DNA of 64,000 nucleotides from Harmothoe impar (GCA_947462335.1 OX381721.1:32850303-32914302), one strand, 5' to 3'; counted from the stretch's first letter, positions 42,128 to 52,625 are shown. Numbers and translations are program-made. The notes: generated by a model from the letters alone, not told the origin.

Positions 42128-42515
42128 ACAACGTTGGATTTTGTGGGGACAGTGACTCTGGTTATTCCCCTTCATAACTATAAAATCCCCGGGTTCAATG
42201 TCCCCCCCTTCCCCAATACCATCAGGGCCTGGAGATGCAGGTGGGGTTGGGGGGAGGGGGGGGGGTGTTCAATCATCAGCTGAGGGTGTCACAGTTTGCC
42301 TAGACCATGATGCCATGAAAAGGAGTTTTACAACGTTGGCCTCATGAAGAATAGTGACTCAGGGTATTCCCCTTTATAGACTATAAATCCCTGGGTTCAA
42401 TGTCCCCACCTTCCCCAATACCAACAGGGCCTAGAGGTGGGTGGGTGGGTGGGGGGGCCGTCAGAGCACCCACTCATCTATCAGCTGAGGGTGTCGCGGT
42501 GTGGCCGGACCGCGG
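42128..42515. repeat. Tandem pair of ~200 bp units
   Basis: 42,128-42,310 and 42,330-42,515 share CAACGTTGG, AGTGACTC.GGTTATTCCCCTT, GGGTTCAATGTCCCC.CCTTCCCCAATACCA, CAGGGCCT.GAG.TG and CAGCTGAGGGTGTC in the same order. G-run length differs between them. No coding frame persists across both. Confidence 0.85.
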
Positions 42516-43026
42516 ACCGATCACCACCAATAGTGGGCCAGCTCTCTGAGGCACACGTGACACATTGGCACCTGGTGTGTGACGTCATAGTACAGTAGTG
42601 TGCCCGGATGTGATATGTCATTCGTTCTGCTTTACAGCACTAGGAGGCTTTAAATGTCCCTGATCAACTAGAGACTTAGATGGGTGAGCCCTAACATAAA
42701 TCGCTACAACGAGCTGAAAATGCCCGATTATCATGGACAGCGAGATTTGGCTAATGAGATGCATGGACCGTTATGACATCAAATGAAACCCCTCTGCCCC
42801 ATGGTGGTAACGACTACAGTCATGTCAATCCCTGCACAGACATTTCTGTAAGAAAGTAGCTGGTCATTATATTTACTGCTACCTTGAATTTCCCTATGGA
42901 AGCGACAGACAAGCGCCATCATGGGACAATTTACCATCCTCGGAACCTCGTTGGTTGCTAATATGATCGGCAAGCCTACACCATATTCCAGTTAGCTTAG
43001 AAACATCTGATGTATGCAAGAGTAGA
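42516..43026. other. Spacer, no gene seen
   Basis: TGACGTCA at 42,580. A short minus-strand frame at 42,779-42,973 is unremarkable. Confidence 0.35.
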
Positions 43027-43273
43027 GTGCCTCTACATGGGTATCCAAACTTTTGACGTTGTCGGCATGTCTATTTTTAGCAAAAGAGGCGTGTCGCCGT
43101 GTTGATTTTTAGAGCTATATAAGAACTAAGAGAAAAATCCTTGTGGGTTGATTCTTATCCCCTTTTTCCCTGTGTCCGCCGATAACTAAGATGGCCGTGT
43201 CACATGCGTTGATTTTTAAAAAGGGCCGTGTCGCTGTGTCGCACATGTCGATTTTTACCCCATGTAGAGGCAC
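43027..43273. mobile_element. GTGCCTCTACATGGG foldback MITE (247 bp)
   Basis: Ends GTGCCTCTACATGGGTA and TACCCCATGTAGAGGCAC. The interior has repeated GCCGTGTCGC..GTTGATTTTTA words resembling the CATGTCGATTTTAAG blocks at 2941-3166 and 8524-8690 in the large element. A shared origin is possible. Confidence 0.82.
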
Positions 43274-43351
43274 AGTAGACATAAGCAGAAGTATGTGATC
43301 ATTTGTATTGCTAGATAAAAATAAAAGAATTAGGCAATACCACACCTCCAC

Positions 43352-43526
43352 CATATGACCGTTGGCATTTAAGCAATTTTTTCATATAAGTAAAATTCAC
43401 TAGATGTCATGGAAAAGTTATATAGTGACATTTTGGTGGATTTAATGGAGAAAACTGGAATTATAGATGCTTAGGTGTGACTTTCAGCAGTCCAATATTT
43501 GCTTAAATACCACTATCCATACAGTG
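43352..43526. mobile_element. CACTG-type MITE, copy 4 (decayed)
   Basis: CGTTGGCATTTAAGCAA to TTTGCTTAAATACCACTATCC.TACAGTG. Shorter than 33,823-34,034 and missing its left tip. Confidence 0.75.
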
Positions 43527-43558
43527 CTGATTGCACGGCTCGCTAGTTGTTGTGCAAT

Positions 43559-43786
43559 ACACTCAAAAAAATTAACTTGTCTCCAGACTCTTCAAAGTGA
43601 TTGTCATAAAATAAACGAGTCAAAAAAAGTAACAAGGAAGCAGGTCTTCTAGCTGGAGACAAAAGGCTCATATGGCAGGTGCCAGCCCAAAACCAGACAT
43701 TTGCCAGCTCCAGATTCTATTTTGACTCGTTTATTTTATGATAGTCACTTGGACGAGTCTGGAGACTAGTTTACTTTTTCAGTGTA
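43559..43786. mobile_element. Mariner-like MITE with TA ends (228 bp)
   Basis: TACACTCAAAAAAATTAACT to AGTTTACTTTTTCAGTGTA. The inner arms, TCTCCAGACTC...GTCATAAAATAAACGAGTCA and their inverted partners, extend about 60 bp each side. TA lies at both tips. A central GCTGGAGAC...CCAGCTCCAG pair adds to the foldback. Non-coding. Confidence 0.87.
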
Positions 43787-44533
43787 GGACCTCTCTACCT
43801 AGAGTGGCAGACATTTATCTGGGTGTACACAGTCTGATGTCTCTGTAGGTCTGTGTGGGGCCTGGTGGGGGGAGGATGGATGGGCGGCCTTTATTAGAAG
43901 TAGGCTCTGTTGGCGCTGTTTGGCGTAGAGGTAAACACTCGTGCCTTTGTGACGGTGTTAGAGCGGTCATGTGTCACCGGATATTGTACTCTAGTAGTGC
44001 ATCAGTTATCCACCAGGCTCTGCTACAGTAGTGGCATCAGTATAGGTAATAACACTACTGTTAGATGCTTGGACAATAATGGGGATCGTTAGGGACAGTT
44101 GTGCATGGAATCTAGGCAAGGAATTACTTTCAATTCATACTATTTGCAAAGTTATTATTCTCCAATCAAGAACAATATAAAAATACATACAATTATATTT
44201 GGTTCAATCAATATACAGAGATGGTTGATACTTACAATAAATAATTAATTACATTTGCTTTTTTGACCACAGCACCTCCATTTTATTGTTTTCACATGAG
44301 AAGTTATGGGGATGTTACTTGGGGTCGAGGGGAAGGGGAGGGGATGGGGAGATGAATATGATAACAGATTCTGATAATGGACACATGTAGAGAAATACCA
44401 TACCTATATGAGGGTAATATTCTTGACGTGGACAGGATATAATCAACAGGTTTTTACAATAAGAATCTGCATTTGATATTACATATCCAACAGTTCTATA
44501 GACCAAGGTGAATGGATACCTTAAACACCCTAC
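43787..44533. other. Spacer, no gene seen
   Basis: GTTTGGCGTAGAGGTAAACA at 43,919 resembles a tRNA A-box region, but no B box follows at the right distance. Rest is unremarkable. Confidence 0.35.
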
Positions 44534-44730
44534 CTTAACTGTGGTACTATCAGGAACCTTGGATTGTGATTTAATTATTTTGAGCCCCATTGCCACGTTC
44601 CTGTTTCCTGCAATGGCCCCTTTAGCTAAACAAAGTGTTTGGAGTTCAGAATTGTAACAATTGCCGCTGCACACACCATTGGGGTAGCCACAAAGGGACT
44701 TGTACAAAGCACCCGATTCCCTCACACAAA
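44534..44730 (-). CDS. Candidate exon, minus strand, unknown cysteine-containing product
   Basis: The minus strand is open with a protein-like, cysteine-bearing peptide (SLCGYPNGVCSGNCYNSE, then AIAGNRNVAMGLKII). It reaches a possible splice donor, AAG|GTAGGG, whose first intron base would be 44,533. Upstream, a stop at 44,738-44,740 requires an acceptor between; only a weak TGTGTGAG is present. Four cysteines in a short span suggest a secreted protein. No family recognised, and no partner exons located. Confidence 0.25.
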
Positions 44731-44802
44731 GACAACATTAAATAAACCCCCTTAACGACACCCGGCAGTCATTTATCCCCATAATCTGTATGCCTAGTGC
44801 TC

Positions 44803-45201
44803 ATGATGGAGAACCCTCCTTTATTCAGCATTGATCGAGCCGATGGTGGGTTTTTGTCAGTTTGTGTGGTTTTTGTGCGGTGGTGGTTTGCCATGATAGA
44901 GGAACGTGCCACCGCAGTCTTTAATCTCATTGTCTAGGGTGGGCGGTGCTCGCCGACCCCATTTGCTAAACGACTGTTTGCTTTTGGAAATAGATCCAAA
45001 GCGCAAACAGAAAATATTCAATGTGAGCTCCGCACCACCAGTCGCAATGGTATTGACCCGTTTAAAGCAGCAAATGATACGGCCACGTACAGTGATCTGA
45101 TCATTGGTGGCAAACCGCATTATGGTGAGGTTAAGGGAATTAGCGCTAGTTATCTTCATACAACGATCATCAAGTTTAGGCACTCAAAGTCAGTGACATA
45201 G
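44803..45201 (+). pseudogene. Candidate coding segment or last exon, plus strand, with in-frame stop
   Basis: From ATG at 44,803 the frame runs 44 codons to TAG (44,935-44,937). The same frame then stays open for 87 codons to TAG (45,199-45,201). The second part has convincing protein composition (for example PTPFAKRLFAFGNRS, then DPFKAANDTATYSDLIIGGK). The bases before it, CTTTAATCTCATTGTCTAG, resemble a splice acceptor. It may thus be a terminal exon starting at 44,938, with the upstream open stretch coincidental, or a pseudogene broken by the stop. The exon part contains no ATG, GTG or TTG start until its very end, so a start-based ORF scan would miss it. Product not recognised. Confidence 0.35.
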
Positions 45202-46650
45202 ATATGAATAACCCCATAGTTATAATGTTACAAAATGGCTCTCATTCGTTTACATCATAGATGACTATGTTTATATTGCTTTATTGCCTGCTTTTCTGGC
45301 CTTTTAAACCGTATAACTATAAGGCCAACATAGTCACAGGGCCTGGAATCTGTGGTTAGCCAATGAAAGATGGCGGACGGTGAGCAAACAATGCTTAACA
45401 CATTTTGTCTATTTGTAATGTAAATACTTGATATTCTTACATAATAGTTGGTAGAATCTTAGTTTAAGTATATATGGTCATTACTAGCCTCTTAAATCAA
45501 TGCAATGATAGAGAAATCAGCCTGAAATAAAGATTGAAGACTAGGCTAACTCTGTTGATGTGACTAGGCTAAATTATGTAGTTAGCCTGGTCATTAATAT
45601 CATAAAAACCTTTTTTTTGAGAAATAAAAATAATTTGAAAATGAGTGTTGTCAACTGTCAATTTACAGAGTTGACAGTTGACAGCATGCATTTTCAATAT
45701 TTTTTTCCAATATTCTTTTTCAAACCACATTTTTACACTTTTTGAAAATTATTTGTTTTTCCTTTTTTTTCAAGATTTTTTTTTTCTCGAAATCCCTTTA
45801 CTCACACGTGCTGGAATCTACTGACACCGTTAAGGGTTGAGAGTCATGCTGTCCTCAAATGGTAGGTCACTAAAAGGAACAAGCAATTGGAGAGGAATAT
45901 GAAATGGCATGTCACCTTCTATTACATCACATGAACTTCTTTTAGTTCTTGTATTCCATATTAATTTGAGATATCCCTTTGTATTCGGCCCCAGCACTGG
46001 TTCTAAGTAAAGGACATGTATAAGTTGAATAATTCAGAAGCTACTGTAAACGTAGATATTTTCGTGGATCTGCTAATAAATGCAATTTCGCAGCAATTTA
46101 AATTCACAGATTTTTTAAGATGGTAGTTACAGAGCTATGTTGGATAAATCTTTGCTCTGGACATATTTTCACGGATTTAAAATCTGTAAATATGTACAGC
46201 GCGAAATATTATACTTTTATAGTATACGGCTTTACTGAGATGTCAGTGCGGTTCAGGATTAGCTGTGTCAGTCTAACGACTCCTGTCACCTCACATTTAT
46301 CTGGTACATTGTAGACCAACACTGATAAACTGGACTCTCAGGGACTTAGTCAGTAGTGTCTATCCCAGGTTAGTCATTGGGATATTTAACGTTATGAGGG
46401 ACTGATATTCAAAAATGACCGAGGCAAAAAAAAAGAGAATAGGAATTTTACAGGATCAGGACATTCGCTGTATTATTCGGGAAAATATCCTAGTTTGGTA
46501 TCCTTCCTATCGACACAAGTATAAATGTAGTTAGTTGTAATTAGAAGTCGTAACCAGTAGTGGATACAGCCCTGGAGCCATTCCACCGTGGCCATTCCCG
46601 ACCCGTGGTGCTGCCCACTGGGTCTGCCCAGGGTCCTATTGTTGAGGCAA
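45202..46650. other. Spacer, no gene seen
   Basis: AT-rich with long T runs (45,610-45,790). TCAACTGTCAATTTACAGAGTTGACAGTTGA (45,650-45,680) is a short perfect-arm hairpin. 46,345-46,425 carries words also found at 25,200-25,310. No exon-like frame. Confidence 0.4.
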
Positions 46651-47046
46651 GGCCAAAAAAAAAGGAAGTTGTGTTTCAAGTTATATGGTCTGAAAATCTG
46701 GGTAGGGTAGGTCGGATTTTTATTTATTTGATTTAATTTTTTTACTTTGGCCTGAAATAATAATAAAAACAAAAAGCCTTTTAGCTATGGTGATGCATTA
46801 TATTTTTTGCTAAAAAGGGGTAAATAAAAGGGATTACTGCAGGGGGCAGACACAGTACTAAAAATTAACTCGCAAAGGTCAGCACCGACTCACCGAAAAC
46901 AGCATCGACTAATGGACTTTTAAAGTGGCTCTGAAATAGCCCGACAATTACTTTAAAAAATAAATATTTTCGCAAAATTCGATACAAATTTCTAGGGTCG
47001 GCCTTGTCGGGTAACCTGAAACACACCTTTTTTTTAAATGTTGCCC
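46651..47046. mobile_element. Harbinger-like MITE, copy 5 (largest, ~396 bp)
   Basis: Starts GGCCAAAAAAAAAGG and ends at about TTTTTTAAATGTTGCCC. Inner words GGGTAGGGTAGGTCGGATTT and CTAGGGTCGGCCTTGTCGGG match the family. The target duplication is unclear because the right tip is mutated. The frame at 46,865-47,119 (-) is incidental. Confidence 0.72.
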
Positions 47047-47270
47047 AAGTAAAAGTGAACCCCTTCTCATCTACACTAGCCTGTATAGACCTGGGGCTCC
47101 CTGTATTCCCAGTCCCCATAGAAAGGGGGGCAGTGGTGGTTCGCCTTACACATTGGTCAATACCAAGCCGAGGGCGCAGCCTGGTGCTTTATGCAATGAA
47201 AATATGTACCCACTGCCAGTCTGATCAGCCTCCAGTCAAAATACATGTGGAGTTTAGATATCAAGTTTAA

Positions 47271-47449
47271 CCCTTTAAAGCCTAGTGTTGACTATAGTCA
47301 ACACCATGGTAGGCCTAACATTGACTATTGTTGATGGCGCTAACATAGCAATAACATAGGAATTGCCACGAGGCCTGTCCCTCTGAACTAATGCTTCTAA
47401 GAGGTCGTCACCAGAGCAAGCAAAACTGAATTGGTCAGGATTGAAAGGG
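47271..47449. mobile_element. Possible piggyBac-like MITE, 179 bp
   Basis: Flanked by TTAA (47,267-47,270 and 47,450-47,453). Ends CCCTTTAA and TTGAAAGGG. Contains the perfect 20-base palindrome GTGTTGACTATAGTCAACAC at 47,285-47,304. The short terminal match leaves room for chance. Confidence 0.55.
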
Positions 47450-47714
47450 TTAAGGACCGCACATTACTTAATTCTGCTTTATCTGTCATCGTGACGACTG
47501 AATGAAGGGCGGTCGAGTTTATTCCCAGGCAATACATTATGCCGACCCTTTGGTAGTGTAGCAGTAATGTAGCACTGGTGAGTGACTCTTCGTGGATGTA
47601 TTTATGCATCATGATGGTATATAGGGTGTACTACATTAGCATTTTAGATGGCCTTAAAATGCAAAATTGATGCCAGAACGGAGGATGCCATGGTAAAATG
47701 AATTTGTTGATAAC

Positions 47715-47839
47715 GCCCATCGTCTACCAAGCTCTGTCGGCCGACTATGTGACCGATTAGAGTTCCGTTTAGGTCAAAATTAGTCAGGTCGGAGCTCTAA
47801 TCAGTCTAGTTAGCCGACACAGCTTGGTGGACGATGGGC
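47715..47839. repeat. 125 bp hairpin with ~55 bp arms
   Basis: GCCCATCGTCTACCAAGCT at the left pairs with AGCTTGGTGGACGATGGGC at the right. The pairing continues through TGTCGGC/GCCGACA and TTAGAGTTCCG/CGGAGCTCTAA. The loop is only about 20 bases. It could be a tiny foldback transposon or a precursor-like RNA hairpin. Confidence 0.88.
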
Positions 47840-48473
47840 TTTAAATACTTACCACAGAGGCCTGGATACAAGGCTATATTCATTGCAAAAGAAAGGATGG
47901 GCTCAGGTGGGACCCCCATACAAGGTTTATTGGAGACCACAGACTACCTTATTTTTAATGAGCCTATTTCATGTGAAGTGGCTCGAGGCCAACTCGTAAA
48001 TAGATACTCAGGTTGAGGTAACGCTGGTGGCATCTGTGTCATTGCCATACTGTTACACTCAGTTAGAGAGAGTTATAGGTACCTTTATAGCATTACTCAA
48101 TGGGTCTTAGATATTTAGGAGTAATGCTACCAGTAGGGACCCAGATGGGCTTAGCGAACAAACACCTTTCTTATGAATGTGTTGCAAAAACTTAAATTCA
48201 AAACCATCAGTGAACATTCTCAGAAATTGTTATCTCAAGTACAGTTCGTATGGTCCTGTGCCCGCGGGCACGTCAAAGCTTGACAAACACATAGTATAAA
48301 TTCACCTGAAGTTGGCCACATACTTTGAGATGGGCACTCGATATTGTGGTTATATAGTCATTTTTAACTCTCTCATTATGATTAATGATCAGGTTTAGTT
48401 GTTATTATAAAAATGAATACTAGAAGTCGTATTTATACATGTTACTGTCCATTTCATGGTTAATCTACCCCAT
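47840..48473. other. Spacer, no gene seen
   Basis: Unique-looking. No repeat or exon-like frame recognised. Confidence 0.35.
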
Positions 48474-48573
48474 CCCAGTGGGCACGAAACTCAGTTCAAT
48501 GTTAAATCAACGTTGCATCAGCATTGAATCAACCTTTACAACAATTTGCCAATGTTGATTCAATGTCATATGG
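48474..48573. mobile_element. CCCAGTGGGCA-type short MITE, right-truncated
   Basis: CCCAGTGGGCACGAAACTCAG, followed by ATTGAATCAA and TTGATTCAAT inverted words. Right GTGGGCA end not found. Relative of 30,112-30,215. Confidence 0.6.
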
Positions 48574-50075
48574 CCACTTGGATAGGTACGACTTGGCCGC
48601 CCAAAACCAGACCCATTGTAGAGCAATGCTGAGTGGGTGGTATGGAGGACCTACTATATAGACTGTAACACAGATACACCATCCTGATCTATGGCTCCCA
48701 CCCACCAAGCCTTCCAGCATACACACTGCAGTGTGACATACACTGCACCTCTCCAATAACCTGTCCCATACGTCATATCCTCCATAGACAGAGCCGTCTG
48801 TGAAATTGCTGCTTTATGGGTGCCGGGGGACCGTCTGTATGCATGTGTTGTCTGCCTGCCCGGTGCCCCTAAATCAGACAACCGTTATGCTATACAATAA
48901 ACACAGCTGGGTCCATATGTCCATTTATATTAGAGAAGTAATGGGTTACCACACTTGTCGGTTTATCGATAGATCAAAACTAAACATAGCTCAAGTTGTA
49001 CCAAAATTAAAAACTTTTTCAAAACGTTTTTTTTTTAAATTAGAGAGTTTTTGAGAGTTTACTTTGCTTTTTGCTCAAAAATGCTGAAATCAAATGGTTC
49101 AAGCAGCAACATCAAATAGCAAATTAGCATGTAGATGCAGCTGGGAACTTATTAGTCTTAATACTGCAATACCCCTGACATTTATACAATAGGTTGGCCA
49201 TTATTGAGGACCAGCTTTTAGGTCAATGACCGCTTGCAGTATCCTCTCAAACATGAAGATTATACTGAATATCGGAAATCTTTGACAAGAGGCCAGTCCA
49301 TTGAGGCCAATTAATCTGAAATAAACTCGAACCCAGATTCAAGATCTTAATGATAACAATCTGATTGGTTTGAAGGAATCCCAATGCCAGGCTACTACAG
49401 TGAAGACACTTATTTTGACTTTATGCGATATGATAAAAACACTATTCATTTAATACTTAATTTGTGAGAACCTGCTTACTTGAGTTTTTATTTTTCAAAG
49501 GTCATTAAACTCAGACCAGTGCTTTCTCAAAGATCCAGCAATTTGTAAACCATCCCCGTGCTATAGATTCAGACATACGGCAGACCCTGTTCACCATCTA
49601 TGCAGCTAGTCAAGGCTTCTTACAAGCTCACTATGGCCTCCAAGCAAGACTTCAAAAATAAAACCCATTTTTAGATTCCTGCTCCCAATAAACCGTCAAA
49701 ATTTGCAGTAACTCGCTAGTACGATGCAGGGCAGCAGGAGGATATCAAATATATGAATGGACAAGTAGACAAGAATGAATCTTTAAAAATGCACTGAAGA
49801 AGGAAAGAGGCAGGTACTATGTAGGGATTCAAAATTAATACATAAAATGAAAATGAAGGGATTGAAATGAAGGAACTTGAGGAAAATGTGAAGAGAAGCG
49901 TCAAAAAAGGAAGGAACAGGAATAACCAAGCAGCAAACTTGAAGCAGCCTTGAGAATATACAAAGAAAATACTACAAGTTATGAATCAAAGCTTTCCGTA
50001 CATTCGCAAACATCTCTCATTTAAAGCCCCATATTTCCTAGACGACAATCTGCGGCAACATCTATTTGTAGCAGA
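48574..50075. other. Spacer, no gene seen
   Basis: Single-copy AT-rich sequence. The purine-rich 49,780-49,920 stretch opens a minus-strand frame rich in Ser/Phe/Leu that is not gene-like. Confidence 0.4.
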
Positions 50076-50352
50076 CTATAGACCAATGCTGCAAGAAAAG
50101 GTGACTTTTCAGAAAAGTTGTTGATGATGTTTTTGAACATTTCTGAAGCCTCACTGACAAGTACATGTATATAAACTCAAAATCTTGCATTCTAATATAC
50201 TATTTGAAAGACAATTGTTCAGTAAATCTCCTGGTAGGAAATGTTTGCAAACATAGATATTGCAGACAATATTATGAGGGTTTTGCTAAAACCAATGTAA
50301 ACACGACTTTATTTTGAAAAAAACAAACCTTTCTTGATGCATTGGTCTATAG
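50076..50352. mobile_element. Mariner-like MITE, family M1 copy 3
   Basis: Best-preserved ends: CTATAGACCAATGCTGCAAG and CTTGATGCATTGGTCTATAG. The body aligns with 24,637-24,903. TA at both tips. Confidence 0.9.
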
Positions 50353-50380
50353 CAATAAGTGTACGCGGACTAGCAGCATA

Positions 50381-50770
50381 CACACAGGCAAATATCAGCG
50401 TCATCCAATGTCACTAATAGTACTCTCACACAAGGGTCAGACACTGCTGGACTATAAAAGATGGGTCAAGGGCCATTTTAGTAAGGGTCAGGCCATGTTG
50501 GATATTCATGCCAGAGTCTGACAATGCTGGACTCTTGCAGGTTGAAAGGGAATCACCCCAGAGTCCAGCATTGCCAGACTCTGGCATAAGGATCCAGCAT
50601 AGCCAGACTCTCAAGCAATTTTGGGTGAGTAGAAGCTCTAGATGAAGGTCCGGCATAGCCTGGCCCTCACTAAAATAGCCTTGACCCATCTATTATAGTC
50701 CAGCAGTGCCTGACTGTTGTATGAGAGTGCTATTGGCGACATCGGCTGACGCTGATATTTGGCTGTGTGT
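50381..50770. mobile_element. Foldback element, family F1 copy 2
   Basis: CACACAGGCAAATATCAGCG to CGCTGATATTTGGCTGTGTG. The long arms run through CACTGCTGGACTATAAAAGATGGGTCAAGG and its inverted counterpart. The central part repeats GAGTCCAGCATTGCCAGACTC-like palindromes. Same family as 8763-9140, and it starts only 28 bases after a mariner-like MITE. Confidence 0.87.
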
Positions 50771-51038
50771 AGGGTGATGAGAAACTAGAGCTGACTGCGG
50801 GTCCATCATTAGCCGAGGGGGGAGGGGGGAGGCAGGGGCTCCACAGATGACATGGCATGATTCAGACCTTTCCTGTCATTAAAATAGCCTCCAGGACTGC
50901 TTGCCGCGCTCAAATTTCGCCAGCGGTTATGAAATGTCGTGGGTGGCTTCAACACTGTAGCTCATGTGTATCAATATTGTAGCCGCAGATTTCTGTTATT
51001 CTGAAATGGATAAGTGATAATGATCCAATCCATCTAAT
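50771..51038. other. Short spacer
   Basis: Unique-looking, with a G-rich run at about 50,815-50,835. No gene recognised. Confidence 0.35.
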
Positions 51039-51100
51039 CCTAGCAGTAGAATGTTCACCTCAAATCCAGCTGGGTAGTGGTTCAATTCCCATCACACATC
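51039..51100 (+). repeat. tRNA-like SINE head
   Basis: An A-box-like TAGCAGTAGAATG (51,041) and a B-box-like GGTTCAATTCCC (51,079-51,090), at tRNA-gene spacing. The cloverleaf stems are not well preserved, so a tRNA-derived SINE or tRNA relic is more likely than a functional tRNA gene. Internal RNA polymerase III promoter by analogy. Confidence 0.45.
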
Positions 51101-52009
51101 ACGCATTATAAAGCCCCAAAAGGAAGTCATATTCAGATATTTGTACCTTTATAATTTTCAGATTTCCTTGTAATTGGCTAAATATTCTCAACCTTCCAGG
51201 AGATTGGTCGCTGGCTGCCCTCATGAAGTTACTGGTGAGTTGATGTACAAAAGTTGAGTTGATGTTGTGACAAAACTGGATTTACTCCATGTAGTTCACT
51301 GACTAATGTTGATGTATTTTGAAATATCATTTATGAAATAAATACACACTGCAAAATCAAAATGTGTAGTCTAAACCACATTAGAGTAGGGTAGGGCAGA
51401 TTCACCATGAGTTACTCCTATACGTATACAATAAGGAGGTCTGGTGTTTGGCTTTTTGAATGAACATCTCTTAAATTTTACCGTTCACAATGAAAAGAGC
51501 TTAGAATGCCTCAATAACCACAAAAGGCATGTGTCAGACATAAGGGAGAGGTCATCTTTTAACAAGGGGGGGGGGGCAGGGTGGTCATTGGATTTTCTGG
51601 CGATTTTTGGTCCCCCCTCAGCCCAGTTAAAATGTAATGCAACGACCCCTTTGAGCTATAGTAACGCACTGGCTTTTTTGCTAAAAAAGGGGTGCAATTA
51701 TTTTGGTCCCCCCCCAAAATCCATCGACCCCCCTGAAAATTACCACTCTCTAAAGTGTTGTACTGCAATTTGTTATTCTACTTGTTTTATCCATTTGAAC
51801 TACCCCACACATACAAGCACAGAAGTCTTAAAATCTTTATTGTGAATTCCTCTGGTCCTTCCTGATAACTAGTTATTGGCCGTGCTTCCTCTAAAGGCTT
51901 TCCTCTTAAAGCCATTTCTTCAGATCCAATTTTTTAAAGTCATTCCAAGTATTCCATAAAATCACAAAGGAAGTAGAGATGAATAATTAAAGAAAGTTGT
52001 AGTTGTAAT
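51101..52009. other. Spacer, no gene supported
   Basis: The 133-codon plus frame at 51,444-51,845 crosses G/C homopolymer runs (GGGGGGGG at 51,567, CCCCCCCC at 51,708) that look like parts of a dispersed repeat. No recognised domain, so I do not call it a gene. Confidence 0.35.
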
Positions 52010-52320
52010 TAAGCACGCATTCAATTTTATCTGTGAGGATTTTCTTGTAATGCAATTAGGTGGGAACACGGGAGAAAAACTGCGCGACATCAAATAGAAT
52101 TCAGCCCGGCTGATGGGTGGTAATGCAAATACATGACCCGAACAAGGACCCCCGGCCCCTTTACGAGGCTGGAAAGCCGCAGTAATGCCCCAGGGTTAAG
52201 GGGAAACCAGTGCTAATCAACCAGCATAAACATGCATGCATGGGAGCCCTGGAGGAACAGGCGGCACAGTCATGGCCACCGTCCACTTGGGAACTTCCGC
52301 CGATTAGAGGCTAAATATTT
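52010..52320. promoter_or_regulatory. Possible conserved noncoding element
   Basis: Non-repeat stretch dense in homeodomain and POU-type words: TTGTAATTAAGC, AATGCAATTAGG, GGTAATGCAAATACATG (contains octamer-like ATGCAAAT) and CTAATCAACC. Better GC than its surroundings. Enhancer function is inferred from motif density only. Confidence 0.3.
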
Positions 52321-52324
52321 CCTA

Positions 52325-52625
52325 AATAGCTTATGGCTGATTACACCCAATACATTACCTGTATAACCTTGGCTGCTAAGAGGCTGTGTATGTCCTGAAT
52401 ACATTTGCGCAATGAGAGCCAATATATCACCTATATAACATTGGCCGACTTAGTTTATTCCTGAATAATTCTGCTCAATATGAGTGACTACATCTCCTAT
52501 ATAAATTAGGCCACTTAGAATACCTACATATCTTATATTACTTTGGCCAATTAGAGCCGATTCATTTCTGTACAACTTTGGCTGATTATAGCTCATACAC
52601 TTCCTACATAACTCTGGCCAAACAG
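52325..52625. repeat. Degenerate ~57 bp tandem repeats
   Basis: About five units of CATTACCTGTATAACCTTGGC..TTAGAG-type sequence (variants CACCTATATAACATTGGCC, TCTTATATTACTTTGGCCAA, TTCCTACATAACTCTGGCCAA). Old, decayed array. Confidence 0.75.
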
